Shown: piece by piece, positions 36,584 to 45,015 of the stretch
How positions within the stretch are numbered: position 1 is the first letter of the stretch
Layout of the letters: the number at the start of each line of letters is the position of its first letter
Assembly: GCF_014646235.1 (NCBI RefSeq)
Contig: NZ_BMNB01000001.1
Location: forward strand, 62,001-126,000
Direction: 5' to 3'
From: Micromonospora sonchi
GTDB lineage: Bacteria > Actinomycetota > Actinomycetes > Mycobacteriales > Micromonosporaceae
DNA length: 64,000 bases
The notes under the pieces: generated by a model
Database searches by the model: none
Told to the model about the DNA's origin: nothing
The model's input: only the letters and a program-made list of their open reading frames with translations
Made by a program: the position numbers and the translations under genes

Positions 36584-37747
36584 ATGGCCGCAGAGCAGTC
36601 GTTCGACGTGTACCGGTTGCCCGAGGAACACGAGGCGATCCGGGACGCTGTCCGTGAGGTCTGTACAGCGAAGGTGGCTCCACACGCCGCCGAGGCCGAT
36701 GAGACCGGCGAGTTTCCCAAGGCGTCGTACGACGCCCTGCGCGCCGCCGATTTCCACGCGCCACACATCCCGGTGGAGTACGGCGGCGCCGGGGCGGACG
36801 CGCTGGCCACCGCCATCGTGATCGAGGAGGTGGCCCGGGCCTGCGCTTCGTCCTCGCTCATCCCGGCGGTCAACAAGCTCGGCACCATGCCGCTGCTGCT
36901 GGCCGGCGCCGAGGAACTCAAGCGGCGCTACCTGGTTCCGGTCGCCGCCGGGGAGGCCATGTTCTCGTACTGCCTCTCCGAGCCGGAGGCCGGCAGCGAC
37001 GCGGTGTCGATGACCACCCGGGCGGTACGCGACGGCGACCACTGGGTGCTCAACGGCGTGAAGCGGTGGATCACCAACGCCGGGGTCTCCGAGTTCTACA
37101 CCGTCTTCGCCGTCACCGACCCGGGTGCGCGGTCCCGAGGGATCTCCGCCTTCGTGGTCGAGAAGTCCGATCCGGGCGTCAGCTTCGGTGCGCCGGAGAA
37201 GAAGCTCGGCATCAAGGGCTCCCCGACCCGCGAGGTCTACCTGGACAACGTCCGGATCCCGGCGGACCGGATGATCGGCGCCGAGGGCAGCGGTTTCGCC
37301 ACCGCGATGAAGACCCTGGACCACACCCGGGTCACCATCGCCGCGCAGGCCGTCGGCATCGCGCAGGGCGCGCTCGACTACGCCAAGGGGTACGTCGCCG
37401 AGCGCAAGCAGTTCGGCAAGGCGGTCGCCGAGTTCCAGGGCGTGCAGTTCATGCTCGCCGACATGGGCATGAAGCTGGAGGCGGCCCGGCAGTTGACGTA
37501 CGCCGCGGCCGGCCGGTCCGAGCGCGGCGACGCCGATCTGACCTACTTCGGCGCGGCGGCCAAGTGCTTCGCCTCCGACGCCGCGATGGAGATCACCACT
37601 GACGCGGTGCAGTTGCTCGGCGGCTACGGGTACACGCGGGACTATCCGGTCGAGCGGATGATGCGTGATGCCAAGATCACCCAGATCTACGAGGGCACCA
37701 ACCAGGTGCAGCGCATCGTGATGGCCCGCCAGTTGCTCAAGGGCTGA
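36584..37747 (+). CDS. fadE25: acyl-CoA dehydrogenase (FadE25-type)
   Basis: A 387-residue flavin-dependent acyl-CoA dehydrogenase. The segments SYCLSEPEAGSDA and WITNAGVSEFYTVFAVT form the FAD/substrate region, and the catalytic Glu lies in the C-terminal ITQIYEGTNQVQRIV. It closely resembles mycobacterial FadE25 (Rv3274c), which, as here, lies near purE-purK. ATG 36584 follows GGGGAGGGG. The chain length of its substrate is not predictable. It is convergent with the next gene across a hairpin at 37808. Confidence 0.93.
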   Translation: MAAEQSFDVYRLPEEHEAIRDAVREVCTAKVAPHAAEADETGEFPKASYDALRAADFHAPHIPVEYGGAGADALATAIVIEEVARACASSSLIPAVNKLGTMPLLLAGAEELKRRYLVPVAAGEAMFSYCLSEPEAGSDAVSMTTRAVRDGDHWVLNGVKRWITNAGVSEFYTVFAVTDPGARSRGISAFVVEKSDPGVSFGAPEKKLGIKGSPTREVYLDNVRIPADRMIGAEGSGFATAMKTLDHTRVTIAAQAVGIAQGALDYAKGYVAERKQFGKAVAEFQGVQFMLADMGMKLEAARQLTYAAAGRSERGDADLTYFGAAAKCFASDAAMEITTDAVQLLGGYGYTRDYPVERMMRDAKITQIYEGTNQVQRIVMARQLLKG

Positions 37748-37807
37748 CGGGGTTCAGGACGACCCGGTTCGCGGGCAGGCCGGGTTCCGGGAGTGGCACC
37801 ACCGCTG

Positions 37808-37837
37808 CCCCGCCCGGCGGTCTGCGGCCGGGCGGGG
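37808..37837. terminator. hairpin terminator between convergent genes
   Basis: Perfect 11-bp stem CCCCGCCCGGC (37808-37818) / GCCGGGCGGGG (37827-37837) with an 8-nt loop, between the acyl-CoA dehydrogenase stop (37747) and the membrane protein stop (37857). Confidence 0.7.
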
Positions 37838-37856
37838 TGGGCGAGGTGGCGTGCGG

Positions 37857-38504
37857 TCAGTTGACGGCGTCGTCCCGCCGGGGCAGGCTGCCCGGCGGGG
37901 CCGACCACGGCGAAGCGCCGCTGGTGCGGCGCGGCAGCGGCTCGGTCGGCGTCGGGTCCGACTCCGGGTAGCCCAGGCTCAGCGGGGTGGTGTCCTGTTC
38001 CGCCGAGGCTGGTGGCCACTCGGTCAGGGCCGGATCCTGGGGCGCTGCCTCCGCCGCCGACACCGGCGCGGCGGCCGGTCGGGGCCAGCGCCGCCAGCGC
38101 TGCCCGCTGAACGTCGCCATCAGCAACAGCACGCCGATCAGGAAGAGCGTTCCGTTCTCCACCGGCAGTCGCAGCGGCAGTGGGTCGCCGAGGAACTCCC
38201 AGCCGTCCGGGATGCGCTGGCGGACCCGAAACGGCGAGACGAACAGCCCGACGTACGGTGTGACCAGCAGTAGCCCGGCCACCAGCGGACCGAGCGGCGA
38301 GATGCGCAGCGTGCCGAGCAGGCCCAGCACGATGCCGCCGACGGCGAGATAGACGGCCGGCTCGATGAGGTTGGCCGTGTTGGATGTGCCGATCTCCACC
38401 CACCGATCGACGGTGCCGGCCGATCCGTCCTGCCCGAGGGTGACCAGCACCCAGGTGACCGGCGCCACCACCAACCCGGCGAGGAAGCTCCACAGATGTC
38501 GCAT
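37857..38504 (-). CDS. membrane protein of unknown function with Pro-rich tail
   Basis: 215 residues. About four hydrophobic helices occupy residues 1-130: SFLAGLVVAPVTWVLVTLG, AVYLAVGGIVLGLLGTL, LVAGLLLVTPYVGLFV and LFLIGVLLLMATF. A cytoplasmic-looking Pro/Ala/Glu-rich disordered tail of ~80 residues follows. No family recognised. It is divergent from the thioesterase gene, only 23 nt away, so the two share a promoter region. Confidence 0.75.
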   Translation of the reverse strand: MRHLWSFLAGLVVAPVTWVLVTLGQDGSAGTVDRWVEIGTSNTANLIEPAVYLAVGGIVLGLLGTLRISPLGPLVAGLLLVTPYVGLFVSPFRVRQRIPDGWEFLGDPLPLRLPVENGTLFLIGVLLLMATFSGQRWRRWPRPAAAPVSAAEAAPQDPALTEWPPASAEQDTTPLSLGYPESDPTPTEPLPRRTSGASPWSAPPGSLPRRDDAVN

Positions 38505-38527
38505 CCGCGCACCGTACCGTTTCCGGC

Positions 38528-39049
38528 ATGACCGAGCACCCTTCCGCCATGCCGGGCAAACCGACGTCGTACTCCCGGGTAACGCTCAGCCGGATCATGA
38601 CCGCGGTCGACGTGAACCTCTACGGAACCGTGCACGGCGGCGTGCTGATGAAGTTCGTCGACGACGTCGCCGGGGCGGCGGCGGCCCGACACAGCGGAGG
38701 TACGGCGGTCACCGCCGCGATCGATGAGATCGTCTTCTCCGAGGCGGTCCGGGTGGGTGACCTGGTGCACGCGTACGCCCAGGTGAACTGGACCGGGCAG
38801 ACCTCGATGGAGGCCGGCGTACGGGTGATGGCCGAGCGCTGGGACTCGGCCGAGGAGGCGCCCGTGCGGGTGGCCACCGCGTACCTCGTCTTCGTCGGCG
38901 TGGAGGTGGGCGGCGCGCCGCGGCCGGTGCGGCCGGTGCTGCCGGAGACACCGGAGGACGAACGCCGCTGGCGGGAGGCGGAGATCCGCCGCGAGCACCG
39001 GCTGGCCCGCCGCCGCGCCATCCAGGCGGCTCGGCGTGAGCCGCGTTAA
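38528..39049 (+). CDS. acyl-CoA thioesterase (YciA/hotdog family)
   Basis: A 173-residue hotdog-fold protein. The motif NLYGTVHGGVLMKFVDD contains the HGG turn and the Asp used for thioester hydrolysis. The segments AIDEIVFSEAVRVGD and VNWTGQTSMEAGVRV match the acyl-CoA thioesterase (YciA/BACH) subgroup. A basic C-terminal helix rich in Arg and Glu (REAEIRREHRLARRRAIQ) extends the usual domain. The substrate is unknown; the neighbouring acyl-CoA dehydrogenase and acetoacetyl-CoA synthetase make a fatty-acid role reasonable. Confidence 0.9.
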   Translation: MTEHPSAMPGKPTSYSRVTLSRIMTAVDVNLYGTVHGGVLMKFVDDVAGAAAARHSGGTAVTAAIDEIVFSEAVRVGDLVHAYAQVNWTGQTSMEAGVRVMAERWDSAEEAPVRVATAYLVFVGVEVGGAPRPVRPVLPETPEDERRWREAEIRREHRLARRRAIQAARREPR

Positions 39050-39096
39050 GAGGGGGCCCTTTTACTACCGCAGGCGTTAAGAAGGGGCCCTTCCTT
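39045..39096 (+). repeat. 52-bp compound GGGGCCC-type intergenic repeat, copy 1
   Basis: Two palindrome-rich units: GTTAAGAGGGGGCCCTTTTA, then a 12-nt spacer ending GGCG, then TTAAGAAGGGGCCCTTCCTT. It aligns without gaps to 44954-45005 with 7 mismatches in 52. It begins on the thioesterase stop codon. Confidence 0.8.
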
Positions 39097-39224
39097 GCTT
39101 CTTATGTGGGCCGGGCACATGCGCTGGCCGGGGTCGGGTGTGGAGAATGGCGCTTCGAGGTAGGGCAGGATGGCGCCGCGGCCCACCGCACAGCGCCGTG
39201 CCGGGCCTGGGGAGGAATGGACCA

Positions 39225-41201
39225 GTGACTGACGTGCTGTGGACGCCACCGGCGGACGTGCTCCAGCGGTCGCGGATCGGGGCGTACCTGCGCTGGCTGG
39301 CCGAGCATCGCGGGCTCCAGTTCGCCGACTACGACGCGCTGTGGCGCTGGTCGGTCACCGACCCGGACGCCTTCTGGCGCTCGATCTGGGACCACTTCGA
39401 CGTCGTCGCGCACACCCCGCCGACCGCCACCCTCGTCGAGCGTGCCATGCCCGGCGCCCGATGGTTCCCCGGCGCCACGCTCAACTACGCCGAGAACGTG
39501 CTGCGGATGCCCGGCAAGGCCGACGACGCCCCGGTGGTCATCGCGCACGGGCAGACCCGCGAGCCGGTGGTGCTCACCGCCGCGCAGCTGCGCGAGCAGG
39601 TCCGCCGGGTGGCCGCCGGGCTGCGCCGGCTCGGCGTCACCTCCGGGGACCGGGTGGCCGCGTACGCGCCGAACATCCCCGAGACGTACGTGCTGCTGCT
39701 CGCCACGGCCAGCCTCGGCGCCGTCTTCTCCTCCTGCGCGCCCGAGTTCGGCACCCGCAGCGTCACCGACCGCTGGCAGCAGATCGAGCCGAAGGTGCTG
39801 GTGGCGGTGGACGGTTACCGCTACGGCGACAAGCCGGTGGACCGGCGTGCCGAGGTGGCCGCGATCCGGGCCGCGCTGCCCTCGCTGCGGCACACCGTCG
39901 CCATCGGCTACCTCGACCCGGATGCTCCGGCACCGGACGGCGCACTGGCCTGGACGGAACTGGCCGCGGAGACCGACGAGCCGACGAGCTTCGCTCCGGT
40001 GCCGTTCGACCACCCGCTCTACGTGCTCTACTCCTCCGGCACCACCGGGCTGCCCAAACCGATCGTGCACGGTCACGGCGGCATCCTGCTGGAGCACCTG
40101 AAGATGCTCGCCCTGCACCACGATCTCGGGCCCGCCGACCGGTTCTTCTGGTTCACCACCACCGGCTGGATGATGTGGAACTTCCTGGTCTCCGCTCCGG
40201 CGGTGGGCGCGGCGATCGTGCTCTTCGACGGCAACCCGGGCCATCCCGACCTGGGCACGCTGTGGCGGTTGGCCGAGCAGACCGGCGCCACGTACCTCGG
40301 CACCTCCGCGCCCTTCCTGCTGGCCTGCCGCAAGGCCGGCCTGGTGCCGCGGGAGATCGCCGACCTGTCCGCGCTGCGCGGGCTCGGCTCCACCGGCGCG
40401 CCGCTGCCCGCCGAGGGTTTCACCTGGGTGTACGACGCGGTCGGCAGCGACCTGCAACTCCAGTCGCTCTCCGGCGGCACCGACGTGTGCACCGGGTTCG
40501 TCGGCGGGGTGCCACTGCTGCCCGTGCACGCCGGGGAGATCACCTGCCGGGCGCTCGGTGCCAAGGTGGAGGCCCGGTCACCCGACGGCACTCCCGTCAT
40601 CGGTGAGCTGGGTGAGCTGGTGATCACCGAGCCGATGCCGAGCATGCCGGTGGGCTTCTGGAACGACCCGGACGGTGTGCGCTATCGAGAGGCGTACTTC
40701 GACGTCTACCCCGGGGTGTGGCGGCACGGTGACTGGATCACCATCAACTCGCGGGGCGGTTGTGTGATCACCGGCCGCTCCGACGCCACCCTGAACCGCG
40801 GCGGCGTGCGGTTGGGCACCGCCGAGTTCTACTCGGTGGTGGAGGGGCTGGACGAGGTCGTCGACTCGGTGGTGGTGCACCTGGAGGACGACCAGGGTGG
40901 CGCCGGTGAGCTGCTGCTGTTCGTGGTGCTCGCCGAGGGGCTGGCTCTCGACGACGAGTTGCGCCGGAAGATCTGCCGCGAGCTGCGTACCGCCCTGTCT
41001 CCCCGGCACGTTCCCGACGAGATCCACCAGGTCGGGGCCGTCCCGCGTACGTTGTCGGCCAAGAAGCTGGAGGTCCCGGTCAAGAAGATCCTCACCGGCA
41101 CCCCCGTCGACCAGGCCGCTGCCAAGGGCGCCCTGGCCAACCCCGAGTCCCTCACGGCCTTCGCCGCCCTGGCCCACCACCGCACCCCCGCTGGCCCCTG
41201 A
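39225..41201 (+). CDS. acetoacetate-CoA ligase
   Basis: A 658-residue acyl-adenylate-forming enzyme that activates acetoacetate (or a similar short acid) to its CoA thioester. GTG 39225 was chosen because GGAGG (39211-39215) is 9 nt upstream; the open frame extends to 39138 without a better site. Features: an acetoacetyl-CoA synthetase N-terminal cap (WFPGATLNYAENVL), the AMP-binding P-loop LYSSGTTGLPKPIVHGHGG, FFWFTTTGWMMWNFL, and the C-terminal acyl-adenylate Lys in PRTLSAKKLEVPVKKIL. A long hairpin follows the stop. Confidence 0.93.
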   Translation: MTDVLWTPPADVLQRSRIGAYLRWLAEHRGLQFADYDALWRWSVTDPDAFWRSIWDHFDVVAHTPPTATLVERAMPGARWFPGATLNYAENVLRMPGKADDAPVVIAHGQTREPVVLTAAQLREQVRRVAAGLRRLGVTSGDRVAAYAPNIPETYVLLLATASLGAVFSSCAPEFGTRSVTDRWQQIEPKVLVAVDGYRYGDKPVDRRAEVAAIRAALPSLRHTVAIGYLDPDAPAPDGALAWTELAAETDEPTSFAPVPFDHPLYVLYSSGTTGLPKPIVHGHGGILLEHLKMLALHHDLGPADRFFWFTTTGWMMWNFLVSAPAVGAAIVLFDGNPGHPDLGTLWRLAEQTGATYLGTSAPFLLACRKAGLVPREIADLSALRGLGSTGAPLPAEGFTWVYDAVGSDLQLQSLSGGTDVCTGFVGGVPLLPVHAGEITCRALGAKVEARSPDGTPVIGELGELVITEPMPSMPVGFWNDPDGVRYREAYFDVYPGVWRHGDWITINSRGGCVITGRSDATLNRGGVRLGTAEFYSVVEGLDEVVDSVVVHLEDDQGGAGELLLFVVLAEGLALDDELRRKICRELRTALSPRHVPDEIHQVGAVPRTLSAKKLEVPVKKILTGTPVDQAAAKGALANPESLTAFAALAHHRTPAGP

Positions 41202-41205
41202 CCGT

Positions 41206-41266
41206 GTTGATCATGAGGTTAGCGGCAGTTAAAGAGATCAACTTCGCCGCTAACCTCATGATCAAC
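41206..41266. terminator. perfect 21-bp inverted repeat between convergent genes
   Basis: Arms 41206-41226 and 41246-41266 are exact reverse complements. The left arm begins GTTGATCATGAGGTTAGCGG. The 19-nt loop repeats GATCAAC. It starts 4 nt after the acetoacetate-CoA ligase stop and ends 15 nt before the TIGR03089 stop, so it can end both transcripts. It is unusually AT-rich for this genome. Confidence 0.75.
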
Positions 41267-41281
41267 CGGGTTGATGGCGGG

Positions 41282-41971
41282 TCAGGGGAGGGTGTGGGTG
41301 GTTCGCTCCGTTGAGCGGCGGGTGGGGAGACGGGCCGGGTCGGGGTGGGCGGTGAGGACCAGGCTGGCGCGGGCGGTGAGCGGAGCCAGGAGCCAGTCGA
41401 CGGGGTCGGGCAGGGCGTCCACGTCGATCAGGAGGCGGCCGCCCGGGGTGATGCCCAGGTCGGTGGCGCGGGCGGTCGCGCGGGCCCGCAGCGCCGCATG
41501 GGTCGGGCCACCCGAGGGGTACGCCCCGAAGTGGTCGCCGTGCGCGCGTACCTCGGTCACGTAGTCGGCGAAGCCGGCCGGCGCCTCCCGCAGCGGCAGC
41601 GCGAACGGGTGCAGTGCGAGGGCGTACCGGTCGCCGGCCGGCCAGGCCTCCGCTTCGGCGACCCGGTCGACGGCGGCGAAGAGCACGTCCACGTCGCCCG
41701 GCTGGTCGGTCACCGTCAGCCCGGCCGACCAGCAGCCCAGCAGCACCGCGGCGGTCTGCCAGTGCGGCGGGAGCAGCACGGCGGCGGTGTCGCCGGGGCC
41801 GAGGCCCAACTCGTCGACGAGCAGGTTGGCGGTCTTGGCCACCCAGTTCGCCAGAGTCGCGCCGGAGAGTTCGGTGCGCTCGCCGGTGGCGTCGTCGTAC
41901 CAGGTCAGCAGGGGGCGGGCCGGGTCGGCCGCGATCGTGTCGGCGAGGACCCGGGCAATGTTGTCGGCCAT
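41282..41971 (-). CDS. TIGR03089-type protein (truncated AMP-binding-like)
   Basis: 229 residues from ATG 41971. It resembles the N-terminal part of acyl-adenylate-forming enzymes: an opening MADNIARVLADTIAADP, RPLLTWYDDATGERTELSG, then LGLGPGDTAAVLLPPHWQTA and a Rossmann-like half. The ATP-binding P-loop and C-terminal lid are absent, so ligase activity is unlikely. Such short proteins form an actinobacterial family (TIGR03089) of unknown function. The start is uncertain; no good Shine-Dalgarno is seen, and the frame is open to 42109. It is divergent from the glycosyltransferase gene. Confidence 0.75.
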   Translation of the reverse strand: MADNIARVLADTIAADPARPLLTWYDDATGERTELSGATLANWVAKTANLLVDELGLGPGDTAAVLLPPHWQTAAVLLGCWSAGLTVTDQPGDVDVLFAAVDRVAEAEAWPAGDRYALALHPFALPLREAPAGFADYVTEVRAHGDHFGAYPSGGPTHAALRARATARATDLGITPGGRLLIDVDALPDPVDWLLAPLTARASLVLTAHPDPARLPTRRSTERTTHTLP

Positions 41972-42120
41972 CGGCGCGAACGATACGCGTTCGGCGACGT
42001 ATCCGATGACAGCGACAAGTCTGCGTACCGTCGGGTCGCAGTCAGCGTCCGCATCCGGCTCCGGCGTAGGCTTGCCTGGAGTGTTCTTCCCCACAGTCCG
42101 CCGCCGCAAGGAGTCGCCCA

Positions 42121-43266
42121 GTGACCGCCGGTCGCCCGCCCCGCGTGCTCATCGACGCCACGAGTGTCCCCGCCGACCGTGGCGGCGCCGGTAGATACGT
42201 CGATGGCCTGCTCGGCGCCCTCGGCAAGGTGTGCGGGTCGGCGGTGGACCTGGTCGTCGTCAGTCTCCGCACCGATCTGGAGCGCTACCGCAGGATGTTG
42301 CCCGGCGCGGAGATCGTCCCCGCGCCCGCCGCCGTCGCGCACCGGCCCGCCCGGCTCGCCTGGGAGCAGACCGGCCTGCCGCTGCTCGCTCAGCAGGTCG
42401 GGGCAGAGGTGCTGCACTCACCGTTCTACACCTGCCCGTTGCGGGCCGGGTGCCCGGTCACGGTGACCGTGCACGACGCGACCTTCTTCACCGAGCCGGA
42501 GCACTACGACAAGTCCCGTCGGACGTTCTTCCGCAGCGCCATCAAGACCTCGCTGCGCCGCGCCGGCCGGGTGATCGTGCCGAGCAAGGCGACCCGGGAC
42601 GAGTTGATCCGGCTGCTCGACGCCGACCCGACCCGGATCGACGTCGCGTACCACGGCGTCGACCACACCGCCTTCCACGCCCCCGGCGACGAGGAGAAGG
42701 CCCGGGTACGCGCCCGCCTCGGCCTCGGCGACGGCAGCTACGTCGCGTTCCTCGGTGCCAAGGAACCGCGCAAGAACGTACCGAACCTGATCCGGGGCTG
42801 GGCCCGGGCGGTGGCCGACCGGCAGGATCCGCCCGCGCTGGTCATCGCCGGCGGTCAGGGGCACGACGACGACATCGACCGGGCGGTGGCCGTGGTGCCG
42901 CCGCACCTGCGGCTGCTGCGCCCCGGCTATCTGCGCTACGCGGACCTGCCCGGATTCCTGGGTGGCGCCCTGGTCGCCGCCTACCCGTCGTACGGGGAGG
43001 GCTTCGGCCTGCCGATCCTGGAGGCGATGGCGTGCGCGGCCCCGGTGCTCACCACGCCCCGGCTCTCGCTGCCCGAGGTGGGTGGCGACGCGGTCGCGTA
43101 CACCAGCGAGGACCCGGACCAGATCGCCGCCGACCTGGCCGCACTGCTCGACGACGAGCCACGCCGGCTGTCGCTGGCCAAGGCCGGATTCGACCGGGCC
43201 AAGGACTTCACCTGGGAGTCCAGCGCCGAGGTGCACATCGCCGCGTGGTCCCGGGCCAGAGCGTGA
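42121..43266 (+). CDS. GT4-family glycosyltransferase
   Basis: A 381-residue GT-B glycosyltransferase. It has an N-terminal acceptor domain (RVLIDATSVPADRGGAGRYVDG), the linker HSPFYTCPL, and a C-terminal donor domain with FLGAKEPRKNVPNLI and the E-x7-E-type motif PSYGEGFGLPILEAMAC. The nucleotide sugar is unknown; the next gene, manC, 48 nt downstream, makes GDP-mannose, so a mannosyltransferase is a reasonable inference. It starts with GTG 42121. Confidence 0.9.
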   Translation: MTAGRPPRVLIDATSVPADRGGAGRYVDGLLGALGKVCGSAVDLVVVSLRTDLERYRRMLPGAEIVPAPAAVAHRPARLAWEQTGLPLLAQQVGAEVLHSPFYTCPLRAGCPVTVTVHDATFFTEPEHYDKSRRTFFRSAIKTSLRRAGRVIVPSKATRDELIRLLDADPTRIDVAYHGVDHTAFHAPGDEEKARVRARLGLGDGSYVAFLGAKEPRKNVPNLIRGWARAVADRQDPPALVIAGGQGHDDDIDRAVAVVPPHLRLLRPGYLRYADLPGFLGGALVAAYPSYGEGFGLPILEAMACAAPVLTTPRLSLPEVGGDAVAYTSEDPDQIAADLAALLDDEPRRLSLAKAGFDRAKDFTWESSAEVHIAAWSRARA

Positions 43267-43314
43267 CGCCGCAACCGAGGCGTCCGCTCCGGGCGGTTCG
43301 GGCATGATGTCCTG

Positions 43315-44406
43315 GTGATCTATGTCGTCATTCCGGCGGGTGGCAGCGGCACAAGGTTGTGGCCGCTGTCCCGTGCCAGCCATCCCAAGTTTCTCCATCC
43401 GTTCACCGGCACGTCCGCCTCGCTGCTCCAGGCGACGGTGCAGCGGGCGGCGCCGCTGACCACCCCGGAGCGCACCATGGTGGTCACCGGTGCGGCCCAC
43501 GCCGCAGCCGTGGCCCGCCAGTTGACCGGCCTGCCGGAGGAGAACATCCTGGTCGAGCCCTCGCCACGGGATTCCTGCGCCGCCATCGCGCTGGCCGCGG
43601 CGGTGATCGCCGTACGGGATCCGGACGCCGTCATGGGCTCGTTCGCCGCCGACCACCTGATCGGCGACCCGCAGCGGTGGGCGGACACGGTCCGGGAGGC
43701 GGTCCGCGGTGCCGAGCAAGGGCTGCTGATGACCGTCGGAATCACCCCGACCCGGCCGGAGACCGGGTACGGGTACCTCCAGACCGGCGAACCGGTCGGC
43801 GACGGCCCGATGTGCCCGGTCGTCGAGTTCAAGGAGAAGCCGACCGCCGAGGTGGCCGAGGCGTACCTGCGCTCCGGCCGGTACCTCTGGAACGCCGGCA
43901 TGTTCGTCTGGCGGGTGTCGGCGTTCCTCGCCGAAATGGCCCGCCAGCAGCCCGCCCTGCACACCGGCGTCACCGCGATCGCCGCGGCCTGGGGCACCGA
44001 CGAGCAGGACGACGTGCTCGGCGCGGTCTGGCCGACGCTGCCGAAGATCTCGGTCGACTACGCGGTGATGGAGGGCGCGGCCAGCGCCGGCCGGGTGGCG
44101 ACGGTGCCGGGCGACTTCCGTTGGAACGACGTGGGTGACTTCCACACGCTCGGGGAGGTGCTGCCGGCGGATGCCGACGGCAACGTGCTGCTCGGGGGAG
44201 ACACCAAGGCCGAGGTGCTGCTGCACGACAGCAGCGGCGTGGTGGTCGTACCGCAGTCCGGGCGGCTGGTGGCCGGCGTCGGCGTACGGGATCTCATCGT
44301 GGTCGACACACCGGACGCGTTGCTGGTCTGCCCCCGCGACCGTGCCCAGGACGTCAAGGCGATCGTGGACGAGCTCAAGGCGCGGGGTGAGGAGAAGCTC
44401 GTCTGA
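43315..44406 (+). CDS. manC: mannose-1-phosphate guanylyltransferase
   Basis: A 363-residue enzyme that makes GDP-mannose from mannose-1-phosphate and GTP. The signature VIPAGGSGTRLWPLSRASHPKF is at the N-terminus and the FKEKPTAEVAEAYL block follows at ~residue 180. It lacks the C-terminal cupin isomerase domain of bifunctional AlgA-type enzymes, so it is the monofunctional type seen in mycobacteria (Rv3264c). Start GTG 43315. Its 3' end overlaps the convergent NUDIX gene by 32 bp. Confidence 0.93.
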   Translation: MIYVVIPAGGSGTRLWPLSRASHPKFLHPFTGTSASLLQATVQRAAPLTTPERTMVVTGAAHAAAVARQLTGLPEENILVEPSPRDSCAAIALAAAVIAVRDPDAVMGSFAADHLIGDPQRWADTVREAVRGAEQGLLMTVGITPTRPETGYGYLQTGEPVGDGPMCPVVEFKEKPTAEVAEAYLRSGRYLWNAGMFVWRVSAFLAEMARQQPALHTGVTAIAAAWGTDEQDDVLGAVWPTLPKISVDYAVMEGAASAGRVATVPGDFRWNDVGDFHTLGEVLPADADGNVLLGGDTKAEVLLHDSSGVVVVPQSGRLVAGVGVRDLIVVDTPDALLVCPRDRAQDVKAIVDELKARGEEKLV

Positions 44407-44932
44407 AGGCGGCCAGCCCGGGTGCGACGAGCCGGGCGGTCCCGCCGGCCAGCGGGTCCGGCAGCCGGTCGGGCGGGAACCAGCCCAGCGCCTCGGACTC
44501 CGGGCTGACCCGCTCCACCGCGCCGGCCGGCGCGACGACGGCGAAGCGGACGTCGTAGTGCAGCGACCCGCCCTGGCAGCGCACCGGGTGCACGTCCACG
44601 TCGATCGGCACCGGGTCCACCCGCAGGCCGGCGATGCCGGACTCCTCGGTCGCCTCGCGCAGCGCGGCTCCGGCCAGGGTCCGGTCGCCCGGCTCGCAGT
44701 GCCCGCCGAGCTGCACCCACTTCTGGAACTTGCAGTGCAGGCAGAGCAGCACCCGGGAACCGGTCGCGTCGAAGACCAGCGCGCTGGCGGTGACGTGACC
44801 GGCCCGGTGCTCGCGGCTCATCGCCGCCGGCCCGGCGGCCAGCAGGTCGAGGGTGCGGTCCCGGGCGGTAGCGGCCTCCGCCCCGGTGGGCTCCCACCGG
44901 CTCAGCGCCGACACCGCGTCGGCGTGCAGCAA
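44375..44932 (-). CDS. NUDIX hydrolase
   Basis: 185 residues if translation begins at TTG 44932, chosen because GGAG is 8 nt upstream; the frame open to 44992 runs into the 52-bp repeat and is unlikely to be coding. The Nudix helix reads GGHCEPGDRTLAGAALREATEESG. It departs from the canonical box: Asp replaces the first Glu, with eight rather than seven residues before RE. Similar variants occur in actinomycete NUDIX proteins. Substrate unknown. It is convergent with manC. Confidence 0.85.
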   Translation of the reverse strand: MLHADAVSALSRWEPTGAEAATARDRTLDLLAAGPAAMSREHRAGHVTASALVFDATGSRVLLCLHCKFQKWVQLGGHCEPGDRTLAGAALREATEESGIAGLRVDPVPIDVDVHPVRCQGGSLHYDVRFAVVAPAGAVERVSPESEALGWFPPDRLPDPLAGGTARLVAPGLAAFRRASPHPAP

Positions 44933-44953
44933 CGGCCAGGCTCCGCCGCCGAT

Positions 44954-45005
44954 GTTAGAAGGGGGCCCTTTTAGTACACGAGGCGTTAACAAGGGGCCCT
45001 TCCTT
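44954..45005 (+). repeat. 52-bp compound GGGGCCC-type intergenic repeat, copy 2
   Basis: This is the same two-unit structure as 39045-39096: GTTAGAAGGGGGCCCTTTTA, spacer, then TTAACAAGGGGCCCTTCCTT. It lies between the NUDIX start and the cofE stop (45016). Confidence 0.8.
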
Positions 45006-45015
45006 TCACGTCAGC

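Noticed and set aside
44933..44992. N-terminal extension of the NUDIX protein
   Set aside because: It would translate the 52-bp repeat; TTG 44932 has a well-placed GGAG.
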